Assembly: GCA_963744115.1 (NCBI GenBank)
Contig: CAVUSI010000003.1
Span: 992,001-1,056,000 of the forward strand
Origin: Chersky-267 sp963744115
Lineage (GTDB): Bacteria > Chloroflexota > Limnocylindria > Limnocylindrales > CSP1-4
Direction of reading: 5' to 3'
DNA length: 64,000 bases
In this document: positions 23,515-31,905 of the stretch, in pieces
Numbering within the stretch: the stretch's first letter is position 1
Layout: each line of letters starts with the position of its first letter
Program-made: the position numbers and the translations under genes
Notes under the pieces: generated by a model
Told to the model about the DNA's origin: nothing
Databases searched by the model: none
What the model saw: only the letters and a program-made list of their open reading frames with translations

Positions 23515-25079
23515 GCGGGTCCGCCGACCACATCCTGGCGATCGACTGCGGGACCCAGAGCCTGCGGGCCCTGATCGTGGATCCGCGGGGCGGGATCGTG
23601 GCCATGGCGCGGGTCCCGTTCGAGCCGTACGTCTCGTCCCAGCCCGGCTGGGCGGAGCAGGACCCCGAGGTCTGGTGGCGCGCGCTCGGGGAGGCGTGCC
23701 GCCGGGTCCTGGCCGACCCGGCGGCGCCGGCCGACGGGCTGGCCGGCGTGACGCTGACGACGCAGCGCGGATCGATCGTGCTGGTCGACGAGGCGGGCGA
23801 CCCGCTCCGGCCGGCGATCATCTGGCTCGATCAGCGCCGGACCGACGGGTTGCGCCCGATCGGCGGCGTCACCGGAGCGGCGTTCCGGGTGCTCGGCGTG
23901 CGCGAGACCGTCGCGGCGTTCCAGGCCGACGCCGAGGTCAACTGGATCCGCCGTCACGAGCCGGAGGTCTGGGCCCGGACGAGGGGCTACCTGCTCGTCT
24001 CCGGCTTCCTGACGCGGCGCCTGACGGGCCGGATGGTCGACTCCGTCGGGGCCCAGGTCGGCTACCTCCCCTTCGACTACAAGCGCCAGCGCTGGAGTCC
24101 GCCCGGGGACTGGAAATGGCAGGTCGCGCCGGTCGACCCGGCGATGCTGCCCGAGCTCGTCCGTCCCGGGGAGCGCCTCGGCGAGATCACCCCGGCGGCG
24201 GCCGATGCGACCGGCATCCCGGTCGGCCTGCCGGTCATCGCGGCGGCCGCCGACAAGGCCTGCGAGGTCCTCGGAGGCGGGGCGCTGGAGCCCCACATCG
24301 GAGCGGTGTCGTACGGCACGACCGCCACCCTCAACACGACCCAGCGACGGTATGTCGAGGCCATCCCGATGATCCCGCCCTATCCGGCCGCCATCCCCGG
24401 CGCGTACAGCCTCGAGATCCAGGTCATGCGCGGCTACTGGATGGTGGAGTGGTTCAAGCGCGAGTTCGGCGACCGGGAGGTGGCTCGCGCGTCGGACGAG
24501 GGGATCGAGCCGGAGGTCCTGTTCGACGAGCTCGTCCGATCGGTCCCGCCCGGGTCGATGGGCCTGACCCTCCAGCCCTACTGGTCGCCCGGCGTGCGGA
24601 TCCCCGGGCCCGAGGCCAAGGGCGCGATCATCGGCTGGGGCGACGTCCACACCCGGGCGCACCTCTACCGAGCCATCCTCGAGGGCCTGGCGTATGCCCT
24701 GAGGGACGGTGCCGAGCGGACCGAGCGTCGGACGAAGGTGCGGATCACCGAGCTCCGCGTGTCCGGCGGTGGATCGCAGAGCCCGTCGGCCGTGCAGCTG
24801 ACCGCCGACGTGTTCGGGCTGCCGACCGGTCGACCGCACACCTACGAGACGTCGGGGCTCGGTGCGGCGATCGACGCCGCGGTCGGGCTCGGGATCCACC
24901 CGTCGTTCGAGGCCGCCGTCGCGGCGATGACCCGGGTCGTCGAGGTCCGCGACCCGGACCCGGCGGCCCATCGGATCTACGACGCGCTCTACCGGGACGT
25001 CTATCGGCGGATGTACCCCGCGCTCAAGCCGCTGTATGGAGCGATCCGCCGGATCACCGGCTATCCGCCACCGGTCTGA
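23511..25079 (+). CDS. FGGY-family carbohydrate kinase
   Basis: A 522-residue sugar or polyol kinase of the actin-like ATPase fold. The N-terminal phosphate loop is ILAIDCGTQSLRALIVD. The substrate loop is IIWLDQRR, the second phosphate loop IGAVSYGTTATLN, and the adenosine segment ITELRVSGGGSQSPSAVQLTADVFG. Length and motifs fit glycerol, xylulose and related kinases, but the substrate is unknown. Its ATG overlaps the stop of the AGPS-like oxidase (ATGA), so the two act in one pathway, plausibly phosphorylating a polyol that the oxidase or its product meets. No glycerol-3-phosphate dehydrogenase is adjacent. Confidence 0.92.
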   Translation: MSGSADHILAIDCGTQSLRALIVDPRGGIVAMARVPFEPYVSSQPGWAEQDPEVWWRALGEACRRVLADPAAPADGLAGVTLTTQRGSIVLVDEAGDPLRPAIIWLDQRRTDGLRPIGGVTGAAFRVLGVRETVAAFQADAEVNWIRRHEPEVWARTRGYLLVSGFLTRRLTGRMVDSVGAQVGYLPFDYKRQRWSPPGDWKWQVAPVDPAMLPELVRPGERLGEITPAAADATGIPVGLPVIAAAADKACEVLGGGALEPHIGAVSYGTTATLNTTQRRYVEAIPMIPPYPAAIPGAYSLEIQVMRGYWMVEWFKREFGDREVARASDEGIEPEVLFDELVRSVPPGSMGLTLQPYWSPGVRIPGPEAKGAIIGWGDVHTRAHLYRAILEGLAYALRDGAERTERRTKVRITELRVSGGGSQSPSAVQLTADVFGLPTGRPHTYETSGLGAAIDAAVGLGIHPSFEAAVAAMTRVVEVRDPDPAAHRIYDALYRDVYRRMYPALKPLYGAIRRITGYPPPV

Positions 25080-25106
25080 GGCGCCGCGGGCCCGGATCCG
25101 TCGGGT

Positions 25107-25667
25107 CTAGGCGGCCGGGCCCGATGCCTGGCCCGGATCGGCACCGGGCGTGTACGTGGCCTGGACGATCTTCGACTCCGCCCCAGGGAAGAAGAAGCCG
25201 AGCTCGAGGTCGCTCTCGACGCGCTCGACGACGTACCGGTTGACCCACGCGAGGCCGTGCTCGATCGTCCCGCCGTCGGGTCGCGAGGCGAGCGACAGCG
25301 TCACCTTGTCGAGGAGGACGAACGAACCCGTCGGCCGGGCGAGGGCCCGGGCGGGGTCGAAGCCGGGCATCGTCGGCATCCGCCCGGAGACGACGTACGG
25401 CCCGCACACGAGCAGGACGTCGTGCCAGGCCGGGTGGACGATCACCGGGGTGTCGGCCGGCGCCACGACCACGAACAGGTCGTCCGTCGCGAGGTTGACG
25501 CCCCCGGGCGGATCGGGGATCGCCGGGGACCCGTCGAGCGGGGCGAGGTGGCCCTGGGTGACCTCGATGTGGGGATCGAGCTCGAGCAGGTCGCCCAGTC
25601 GACTGTGACCCGTCGCGATGCCGCGACGGACGCCTTCGGACGTATAGGCTTCGAACCGGATCGGCAC
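25107..25667 (-). CDS. Conserved-type hypothetical protein, 186 aa
   Basis: A soluble protein with no signal peptide or membrane helix. It is beta-rich with alternating hydrophobic strands (VNLATDDLFVVVAPADTPVIV; HDVLLVCGPYVVSGRM; GSFVLLDKVTLSLA) and ends in a flexible Gly/Ala/Pro tail. I do not recognise a family. The GTG at 25667 is chosen because GGGAG lies 8 bases upstream; longer in-frame starts give an arginine- and glycine-rich extension unlike the rest. It converges on the FGGY kinase with a 27-base gap and sits downstream, on the same strand, of the SCO1664-type operon, 95 bases after it, so it may be its last gene. Confidence 0.6.
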   Translation of the reverse strand: MPIRFEAYTSEGVRRGIATGHSRLGDLLELDPHIEVTQGHLAPLDGSPAIPDPPGGVNLATDDLFVVVAPADTPVIVHPAWHDVLLVCGPYVVSGRMPTMPGFDPARALARPTGSFVLLDKVTLSLASRPDGGTIEHGLAWVNRYVVERVESDLELGFFFPGAESKIVQATYTPGADPGQASGPAA

Positions 25668-25762
25668 GATCGAAACTCCCCGGCGTGGCGCCCACCCTCC
25701 CACGGATGAGGGACGGCCACCAGACCCCCGCCGTACCAGCCGGTTCGATCCGTTCGTACCTG

Positions 25763-26557
25763 TCAGTAGGGTGGCCAGGGGACCGCGGGCCAATCGTCCG
25801 ACGGCTCCGGGAAGCACCCGCTGTCGAGCAGGTCGTCGAGCCGGTCGCGGGTGGCCTCGACCTCGTCAGGCTCGAGCAGCTCGGCCAGGGCCGCGCCGAG
25901 GTCGTCGTCGAGGCGCGTCCGGAGCGTCCGGAGGGCTGCCAGCTCCTCGGCCGCGATCGGATCCCCGCGCCACGCCCAGAGGACGGTCCGGAGCTTGGGG
26001 TCGACCGAGAAGCAGACCCCGTGATCGACCCCGTAGAGGCGGATCCCATCGCCGTCCGCGAACGGCAGGATGTGGCCGCCCTTACGGTCGGTGTTGTTGA
26101 CGACCGCGTCGAACAGGGCCATCGGCCGGAGGCGGGGGTCGGCGTCCTGGACCAGCTCCCAGGCGTCGACCGCCGGGTCCTCGTCGAGCCACAGCTGGAC
26201 CATCCCGGGACCGGCCGGGCCGTCGCGCAGGACGGTCGGCGGGACGAGATCCCAGCCGCTCGCCCGGGAGACGAGGTAGGCGGCGGCCTCGCGGTTCGCC
26301 AGCGTCCGGTCGGGGAAGTCCCACAGGGGGCGCTCGAAGGCGACCGGCTTGTAGACGACCGCGGCGAGGGCCAGATCGGTTCCCGGCGGGTCGTCGCCGA
26401 GGAGGCGGCCAAGGAGGCCATCGGGCCCGGTGGCGGGCCGGGATCCGCCGTCGTCCGCCGGCAGGCTGACGATCCCGACCAGGGCGGCGTTCGACGAGAC
26501 CGTCAGCCGTCCTCGCACCTCGAGCTCCCCGTCCCGGAGGAGCCGGAGCGCGTCCAC
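25763..26557 (-). CDS. SCO1664 family protein (phosphatidylinositol kinase-like fold)
   Basis: A 264-residue protein with a kinase-like core. A lysine strand (ALAAVVYKP), a catalytic-loop-like stretch (LFDAVVNNTDRKGGHIL) and a metal-site-like IRLYGVDHGVCF follow the order of PI3/PI4-kinase and HipA-like folds. The family usually occurs with DUF3090 and a histidine-phosphatase gene, exactly as here (two bases after DUF3090). Function is unestablished; a phospho-transfer role is inferred. The GTG start at 26557 is preceded by TAGGA, where the upstream stop TAG forms part of the ribosome site. Confidence 0.85.
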   Translation of the reverse strand: MDALRLLRDGELEVRGRLTVSSNAALVGIVSLPADDGGSRPATGPDGLLGRLLGDDPPGTDLALAAVVYKPVAFERPLWDFPDRTLANREAAAYLVSRASGWDLVPPTVLRDGPAGPGMVQLWLDEDPAVDAWELVQDADPRLRPMALFDAVVNNTDRKGGHILPFADGDGIRLYGVDHGVCFSVDPKLRTVLWAWRGDPIAAEELAALRTLRTRLDDDLGAALAELLEPDEVEATRDRLDDLLDSGCFPEPSDDWPAVPWPPY

Positions 26558-26559
26558 TC

Positions 26560-27114
26560 CTAGTTCAGGTAGGCGTTCGGCCGGGCGCAGATGTGGCCCT
26601 GCGGGTCGAGCGGCTCACCGCATCGCGGGCAGAGCGGCCGACCCGCGGCCACGACCCGGGTGGCCCGGTCCACGAACGCCCGGGCGGTCGGGCCGTCGAT
26701 CCGGATCCGCACGAGATCCGGGCCGTCCGGACCCTCTTCGGTATCGTCGGGGGACGCCTCGCCCTCCTCGGGGATCGCGGCCGCCTCGATGACCACACGA
26801 TCGTGCTCGCCGTCCCAGGCGAGGGTCATCGCACCCACCCGGAAGGCCTCGACGAGCGGCTCGCCGAGTGGTGCGGTATCGACCTGGTCGGGGTCCGCCG
26901 CGACCGGCACGCTGTCGATCCCGCGGTCGGCCAGGATGTCGAGGAGGGCGTCGAGCTGCTGAGCCAGCACGGCCACCTGGGTCTTCTCCAGGGCGACGCT
27001 GACGACGTCGCCGCCCTTCCTGGCCTGGAGGAAGAACGTCCGGTCGCCGGGTTCGCCGACAGTGCCGGCGACGAACCGGTCGGGACCGTCGAAGGTGTAG
27101 ACGCGACGGGACAT
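26560..27114 (-). CDS. DUF3090 family protein
   Basis: A 184-residue protein of unknown biochemistry. It opens with the family-like VYTFDGPDRFVAGTVGEPG, has the central FFLQARKGGDVVSVALEK strand pair, and ends in a zinc-binding C-terminus: CPRCGEPLDPQGHICAR. It lies between the phosphatase and the SCO1664 gene in the conserved trio. The ATG at 27114 follows a TAGAGT box by six bases, and the TAG of that box is the stop codon of the phosphatase gene, so the operon has a second, internal, leaderless promoter. Confidence 0.88.
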   Translation of the reverse strand: MSRRVYTFDGPDRFVAGTVGEPGDRTFFLQARKGGDVVSVALEKTQVAVLAQQLDALLDILADRGIDSVPVAADPDQVDTAPLGEPLVEAFRVGAMTLAWDGEHDRVVIEAAAIPEEGEASPDDTEEGPDGPDLVRIRIDGPTARAFVDRATRVVAAGRPLCPRCGEPLDPQGHICARPNAYLN

Positions 27115-27120
27115 GGATGG

Positions 27121-27126
27121 ACTCTA
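27121..27126 (-). promoter_or_regulatory. Internal -10 hexamer TAGAGT overlapping a stop codon
   Basis: TAGAGT on the minus strand contains the TAG stop of the phosphatase gene and ends 6 bases before the ATG of DUF3090. Confidence 0.5.
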
Positions 27127-27819
27127 CGACATCTTGGCGGGACGGCCATCCGGGCCGGCGGTCGGACGGGCGCGTCGCTCCCGTACCGGTCTCTTCGTCG
27201 GGACGAGGTCGTTCAGATCGCCGCCCGTGTCATTGACCCGCAGGACGGTGGAGCCACCCGGTCCGTAGCGGACGACGCTCAACGACGCCGGCCCGACCGC
27301 AAGCCGCTCGTAGCCGTCGAAGCCGAGCCCGAGTGCGTCGGCGAGGATCGCCCGGATCGGGTCGGCATGGCTGACCACGGCGTAGGTCGCGTCGGGCCCG
27401 AGTCGCTCGTTCCAGTCGCGGACCGCGGCGACCGACCGGGCGCCCATCTCGTGGAGCGCCTCGCCGTTCGGGAAGCGGAACGAACCGGGGTCCGTATGGA
27501 GCGTCTTCCAGGCGCGCTCGCGTTGGAGGTCCTTGAACAGGCGACCGGTCCAATCGCCGTAGCGCACATCGGCGAGCCGCTCGTCGAGCTCGAACGGCGG
27601 CGCCGGCTCGCGCCCGGCGACGATCGTCGCGGCCGTCTCGCTGCAGCGTTCGAGGTGGGAGCTGACGACCGCCTCGAGCGGCACCCGACGGATCCGCGCG
27701 GTGACGGCCGCCGCCTGGGCGCGACCCTCGTCGTCGAGCGGGACGCCCGGCGTCCAGCCGACCAGGGTCGATCGGGTCAGCGCGGTCAGTCCGTGGCGGA
27801 TGAGCAGGACGGTGGGCAC
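27124..27819 (-). CDS. Histidine phosphatase superfamily protein (MSMEG_4193-type phosphomutase)
   Basis: A 231-residue phosphoglycerate-mutase-like phosphatase. The catalytic LLIRHG (R8-H9-G10), AVVSSHLERCSETA, the acid region ELDERLADVRYGDWTG and the second histidine AVVSHADPIRAI are all present, so it should be active on a phosphomonoester. It is the first gene of the SCO1664/DUF3090 trio. The GTG at 27819 lies 9 bases after a TATCAT box and has no ribosome site. The C-terminal 30 residues are a basic Arg/Lys/Pro tail outside the fold. The promoter is divergent from that of the lipoprotein nuclease gene. Confidence 0.9.
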   Translation of the reverse strand: MPTVLLIRHGLTALTRSTLVGWTPGVPLDDEGRAQAAAVTARIRRVPLEAVVSSHLERCSETAATIVAGREPAPPFELDERLADVRYGDWTGRLFKDLQRERAWKTLHTDPGSFRFPNGEALHEMGARSVAAVRDWNERLGPDATYAVVSHADPIRAILADALGLGFDGYERLAVGPASLSVVRYGPGGSTVLRVNDTGGDLNDLVPTKRPVRERRARPTAGPDGRPAKMS

Positions 27820-27828
27820 GAGACGGCA

Positions 27829-27834
27829 ATGATA
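27829..27834 (-). promoter_or_regulatory. -10 hexamer TATCAT (phosphatase operon)
   Basis: On the minus strand TATCAT ends 9 bases before the GTG at 27819. It lies only 22 bases from the divergent TACCGT box at 27857. Confidence 0.5.
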
Positions 27835-27856
27835 GGTCGCGGTCGCCGATCGGGAG

Positions 27857-27862
27857 TACCGT
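27857..27862 (+). promoter_or_regulatory. -10 hexamer TACCGT, leaderless start
   Basis: TACCGT ends 6 bases before the ATG at 27869 of the nuclease lipoprotein gene, with no ribosome site between. Confidence 0.6.
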
Positions 27863-27868
27863 CGACCG

Positions 27869-28508
27869 ATGGTCGTCCGGTCGGTCCGCCCGTCGCGAGG
27901 CATCGCCGCCCGCCTGGCCGTGCTGATCGTCGCGTCGCTCGTCGTGGTCGGCTGTGGCGCACCGGTCGCCCCGGGCAGCGCGACCGCCGGGACCCGCCGG
28001 ACACCCGGGCCGACCGGCTCGTCCGTGCGTCCGACGCCTTCGGCTCCAGGCTCCCCATCGGCCTTCCGACCGACCGGCCCGACCGAGACCGCCCGGGTGA
28101 CCCGTGTCGTCGACGGCGACACGATCGTCGTCCGGCTCGGCGGCCGCGATCAGCGTCTCCGCTACATCGGGATGGACACGCCCGAGACCAAGCAAGCCCG
28201 ACACGCCCGTCCAGTGGATGGGTCCCGAGGCGAGTCGGGCGAACTCGGCACTCGTCAAGGGGCGGACGGTCGTCCTCGAGAAGGACGTCTCGGAGACCGA
28301 CCGGTTCGGCCGGCTCCTGCGCTATGTCTGGCTGGTCGACGGCGAGCGATGGACGTTGGTCGACCTCGAGCTCGTCGGGCGCGGCTTCGCGCAGGTCGAG
28401 ACGGATCCTCCCGACGTCAAGTACGCGGATCGATTCGTCGCGGCCCAGCGGTCGGCCCGGGAGGCGGGGATCGGGCTGTGGGGCCCACGCCCTTCGGGAG
28501 CACCCTGA
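27869..28508 (+). CDS. Thermonuclease (SNase-like) lipoprotein, one frameshift
   Basis: A secreted, lipid-anchored Ca2+-dependent nuclease candidate of about 212 residues after repair. The lipobox is LVVVGCG (C29). A Thr/Pro-rich spacer precedes the staphylococcal-nuclease fold: VTRVVDGDTIVVRLGG, LRYIGMDTPET, and downstream LVKGRTVVLEKD, DRFGRLLRYVWL and a C-terminal AQRSAREAGIGLWG. Near 28194-28195 one surplus A breaks the frame: deleting it turns ETKQARHA into ETKQPDTPVQW, which runs straight into the downstream frame. The ATG is fixed by a TACCGT box 6 bases upstream. The enzyme could degrade extracellular DNA. Confidence 0.85.
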
Positions 28509-28547
28509 GCACGGGACGACCACCCGCAGTCGACGACTGTTCGGCCG

Positions 28548-28553
28548 TATCAT
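28548..28553 (+). promoter_or_regulatory. -10 hexamer TATCAT of the copper/redox operon, leaderless start
   Basis: TATCAT ends 7 bases before the ATG at 28561, with no ribosome site between. Confidence 0.6.
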
Positions 28554-28560
28554 CCCCGGG

Positions 28561-29244
28561 ATGACGATCGACACGTCGCAGCGGACGGCGCGCGTGCTCC
28601 GGGCGGTCCGCCTGGCGATGCTCGGCCTCGTGTCGGTCGCGATCGCCCACGACGCGATCTTCGCCGCCCAATACGGGTTCGGCGCGACCTTCGCCAAGGC
28701 GATGCGGGATGGCGGTCACGATGGGTACTGGCCCGTGTTCTCGATGGTCGCGGTGGTCGCGGCGACCGTCCTTGGATTGCGCGCTGCGGTCCGCCTCGGC
28801 CGCCTCCGTGAGATGGATCGGTCGATCGGGCCGGTGACCGCGACAGCGGGGCCCCACCAGCGGGGCTATCGCCGGGAGCTCAGCGGCCTGTGGCCGCCGC
28901 TCTTCGCGCTCGTCGCCGTCGTGTTCACCGTGCAGGAGAACGTCGAGCACTTCGCCGGGCACGGTCACGTCATCGGGCTCGGCGCGCTGACCGGCCCCGA
29001 ATACCCGCTGGCGCTGCCCGTCCTCGCACTCGTCACGCTGGCTGCGGCAGCGGTCGGGGCGCTCGTCCGCTGGCGGATCACGGTGCTGACGGCTCGGCTT
29101 GCCGGTCGACCGCCGGTCGTCCGGCGGCGGCGCCTCGGCACGCGCCGACCCTCCGCGCGCTGGGCCGAGGTTGCCGCGATCCGCGCCCACGCCTGGTTCC
29201 TCGTCCGGCTCGATGCCGGGCGTGCCCCACCGCTCGCCACCTGA
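28561..29244 (+). CDS. Multi-pass membrane protein at the head of the copper/redox operon, function unknown
   Basis: A 227-residue protein with about four membrane helices (about 15-33, 57-77, 103-122, 140-162) and a basic C-terminal tail. Histidines cluster at membrane edges: IAHDAIFAAQYGFG, RDGGHDGYW and the ENVEHFAGHGHVIG segment between helices 3 and 4, which could bind metal. I do not recognise a family. Its start is set by a TATCAT box 7 bases upstream. It precedes genes for a secreted anchored protein, a CopC-CopD fusion and a cytochrome c, so a role in copper or redox handling at the membrane is inferred from context only. Confidence 0.65.
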   Translation: MTIDTSQRTARVLRAVRLAMLGLVSVAIAHDAIFAAQYGFGATFAKAMRDGGHDGYWPVFSMVAVVAATVLGLRAAVRLGRLREMDRSIGPVTATAGPHQRGYRRELSGLWPPLFALVAVVFTVQENVEHFAGHGHVIGLGALTGPEYPLALPVLALVTLAAAAVGALVRWRITVLTARLAGRPPVVRRRRLGTRRPSARWAEVAAIRAHAWFLVRLDAGRAPPLAT

Positions 29245-29345
29245 CCGCCCCAACCGACAGCATCTGATCCGAGTCGCCCTCGTTTCGGATGCCGTCGTGT
29301 CCCGTGCGCCCGAAATGGCGCACCGATCAGGAGTGACGTTCACCG

Positions 29346-29966
29346 ATGCATCTGTCCATCGACTCGAACCGGACCACGGTCCGGCGACTCGGCAGCGCCG
29401 GCCTGGCTGTCGTGCTGCTGGCGACCCTTGCGGGTCACGCCCTGGCCCATGAGGAGCGTGACGTCGCCGGCTACTCGCTCGAGGTCGGGCTCATCGCCGA
29501 GCCCGTCTTCGTCGGCGATCGGAGCGGGCTCGAGTTCCACGTCACCAAGGACGACAAGCCCATCTCGGGTCTCGACCAGACGATCAAGGCCGAGGTCATC
29601 TACGGCACGCAGACGCGCGATCTTCCGCTCGTCGAGCGGGAGGAAGACCCCGGCTGGTATGAGTCGGTCTTCATCCCGACGGCGTCGGGCAAGTACACCT
29701 TCCACCTGACCGGCACGATCGAGGGCACCGCCATCGACGAGTCGTTCACCTCGAGCCCGACCGGGTTCAACGAGGTCCAGGAGGCGGCTTCCGGGGAGTT
29801 CCCGGTCACCCTGCCCACTGAGGCCGAGCTCCAGGCACAGGCGCAGAAGGGCGCAGATGCCGCCAACCAGGCGACGATCGCGCTGGCGGTCGGCGGGATC
29901 GGACTCCTCGTCGGAGTGCTCGCCCTCGGGGTCGCCGTCGCGGGCCGACGCCGACCGGCGGCGTAA
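29346..29966 (+). CDS. Exported, C-terminally anchored beta-sandwich protein of the copper/redox operon
   Basis: A 206-residue protein with a signal peptide (SAGLAVVLLATLAGHALA, cleavage near residue 35) so that the mature form begins HEERDVAG, an N-terminal histidine like that of CopC-type copper proteins. A beta-rich domain (about 40-150; EPVFVGDRSGLEFHVTKDD, KYTFHLTGTIEG) resembles YtkA/FixH-type secreted folds. A helix at about 178-198 and RRR anchor the C-terminus. The ATG at 29346 follows AGGAG at 12 bases, which is longer than ideal. It lies 101 bases after the membrane gene and 13 bases before the CopC-CopD gene. Confidence 0.65.
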   Translation: MHLSIDSNRTTVRRLGSAGLAVVLLATLAGHALAHEERDVAGYSLEVGLIAEPVFVGDRSGLEFHVTKDDKPISGLDQTIKAEVIYGTQTRDLPLVEREEDPGWYESVFIPTASGKYTFHLTGTIEGTAIDESFTSSPTGFNEVQEAASGEFPVTLPTEAELQAQAQKGADAANQATIALAVGGIGLLVGVLALGVAVAGRRRPAA

Positions 29967-29979
29967 GCGGCTCGCCCCG

Positions 29980-31905
29980 ATGCCACGATCCGCGGCCACC
30001 ATGCGCACGCTCCTCGCGTTCGGGGTGGCCGCGGTCGTCCTGCTCGCCGTGGGCGACGGGATCGTCCTCGGTCATTCACAGCTCGTGTCGAGCTCACCGG
30101 GCGCGGGCGACTCCGTCCCGAGTGCACCCACCGAGATCCGACTCGTCTTCAGCGAGCCGATCGACCCGCGCTACACCTCGCTCGACCTGCTCGATGGGAC
30201 CGGTCGGACCCTGCTCGCCGGCGTCGGGTCCGTGGACCCGACCGATCCGCGCACGCTCGTCGCCTCGGTCCCGGCCGGCACGGTGCTCGCCCCCGACCAG
30301 ATCTTCACCGTCGACTGGCGCGCCCTGTCGGCGGCTGATGGCCACACCACGGAGGGGTTCCTGACCTTCGGCGTCGGCAACGTGGCCGCCCTCCAGCACG
30401 ATCACAGCTCTGTGGCCGCGGGCGCGACGACCGGGGACCTCCATGCCGGTCACGACTCGGGGACCGCCGCCGCCGAGATCCAGGGCAAGGTCCTGGCCTA
30501 CGGCGGGTCGATGCTCGCGTTCGGTCTGGCGATCCTCGCCTGGCTCGTCCTGCGACCTGCCCTCGGGGGCATCCCGCGCGGCACGGCCTACGGTGCGGGG
30601 ATCGCGCTCATCGCCGGGGCCTCCGGCTGCTTGCTGCTCCTCGTCGTCGGAGCGGGTTCCGCCCCGTCCGCGGTGGGCTCCACGGGCGCGGCCGGTCCGG
30701 ACGTGGCGGGATTCGCGACGGGCAGCCGCATCGGCCAGCTGTTGACGGCCCGCCTGCTCGTCGGCCTCGCCGCTGGCCTCCTCGTCCTGGGCTTGGCCCG
30801 ACTCGGCTGGCGGCGCCTTGGCGCGCTGCCCATCCTCGGGCTGGCGGGCGTCGCCGGCGTGGTCGGCCTCGTCCTCACCGCGCTCGGCGGTCACGCGGCC
30901 GCCTACAGCTCACCCGTGCCGGTCGCGATGGACATCGGCCACATGGCCGCCGGCGGCATCTGGCTGAGCGGGCTCGTGCTGCTTGCCGCGCTGACCGATT
31001 TCGGGGGCCGGAGCCGGCTCGCCCCGGGCGCGCTCGGGCTGGTCATCCCGCGCTTCTCGGCGCTGGCGCTCGTGTCGGTCGCGCTCATCGCCTTGACCGG
31101 GATCTACGCGGACTGGGTCCAGACCGGCGACCCGCTGTCGTTCGTGTCGGCCTACGAGATCGACCTGTTGGCGAAGATCCTCGTGTTCGTGGCCGCGCTC
31201 GGGGTCGGGCTGGTGAACTACCTCGACGGGGGACGGGGGATCGGTGGACGGCTCGGTTTGTCGCGGCGACTGCTCGTCGAGCTCGTCCTGGGCGTGGCCG
31301 TGCTTGCGATCACCGCCAACCTGACCAGTGGCTCGCCGGTCGGACAGGACCGCCCGGTCGCGATCGCGCCGGCTCCGAGCTCGGTCGTCTCCGCCGAGCC
31401 CGTGTCGCTCGACCTCCTCCCGTCCCGTCCCGGGCCGAACCGGCTCGCGGCTGGACTGATCCGGCCGCCGGTCGAGGGGACCGTCGTCGAGCTCATCCTC
31501 CAGCGGCTCGATGCCGACCAGGGCACATCGCGGATCACGATGCGGCCCGACTTCACCAGTCCGACGCCGCGCTTCGTGACCGACACGAGCTTCCCGCCGG
31601 GGTCGCGCTGGGACGCCACGGTCACGGCGACCGAGGCCTCCGGGCTGGAGGTGGCGCGTCAGCGGTTCGTGTTCGCCTACGACCAGACGGGGTTGATCGA
31701 AGGTCGTCTCGCACCGCCGCTCGATCCCTTCGCCGTCCTGGCCCTCTGCCTCCTCGTCCTTGGCGTCCTCGCCGTCGCGTTCGCCGCGGCCGGCGGCGTG
31801 CTGCCTCGCACGCTCCCCGATGCGAGCCGGCCGGCCCTCGTCGGGGCCGGCCTGACCGGGATCGCCCTCGGGTTCGCGGCGCTCATCCTGGGGACGCCGC
31901 GATGA
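29980..31905 (+). CDS. CopC-CopD fusion: copper-binding domain plus copper-transport membrane domain
   Basis: A 641-residue protein. After a signal peptide the mature CopC domain starts HSQLVSSSPGAGD (H32) and runs to about residue 135, with VFSEPIDP and ALSAADGHTTEGFLTFGV as the conserved copper-site strands. About eight membrane helices follow, including the CopD segment YSSPVPVAMDIGHMAAGGIW. A large C-terminal beta domain (about 470-590) and a last two-helix hairpin complete it. Fusions of this type occur in monoderm bacteria and are linked to copper import or resistance. The ATG at 29980 is chosen; ATG at 30001 would also give a full signal peptide. The stop overlaps the cytochrome start (ATGA). 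Confidence 0.9.
   Translation: MPRSAATMRTLLAFGVAAVVLLAVGDGIVLGHSQLVSSSPGAGDSVPSAPTEIRLVFSEPIDPRYTSLDLLDGTGRTLLAGVGSVDPTDPRTLVASVPAGTVLAPDQIFTVDWRALSAADGHTTEGFLTFGVGNVAALQHDHSSVAAGATTGDLHAGHDSGTAAAEIQGKVLAYGGSMLAFGLAILAWLVLRPALGGIPRGTAYGAGIALIAGASGCLLLLVVGAGSAPSAVGSTGAAGPDVAGFATGSRIGQLLTARLLVGLAAGLLVLGLARLGWRRLGALPILGLAGVAGVVGLVLTALGGHAAAYSSPVPVAMDIGHMAAGGIWLSGLVLLAALTDFGGRSRLAPGALGLVIPRFSALALVSVALIALTGIYADWVQTGDPLSFVSAYEIDLLAKILVFVAALGVGLVNYLDGGRGIGGRLGLSRRLLVELVLGVAVLAITANLTSGSPVGQDRPVAIAPAPSSVVSAEPVSLDLLPSRPGPNRLAAGLIRPPVEGTVVELILQRLDADQGTSRITMRPDFTSPTPRFVTDTSFPPGSRWDATVTATEASGLEVARQRFVFAYDQTGLIEGRLAPPLDPFAVLALCLLVLGVLAVAFAAAGGVLPRTLPDASRPALVGAGLTGIALGFAALILGTPR

Noticed and set aside
25668..25817. 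N-terminal extension of the unknown gene at 25107
   Set aside because: The in-frame extension is Arg/Gly-rich and unlike the body, while GTG 25667 has GGGAG at proper spacing.
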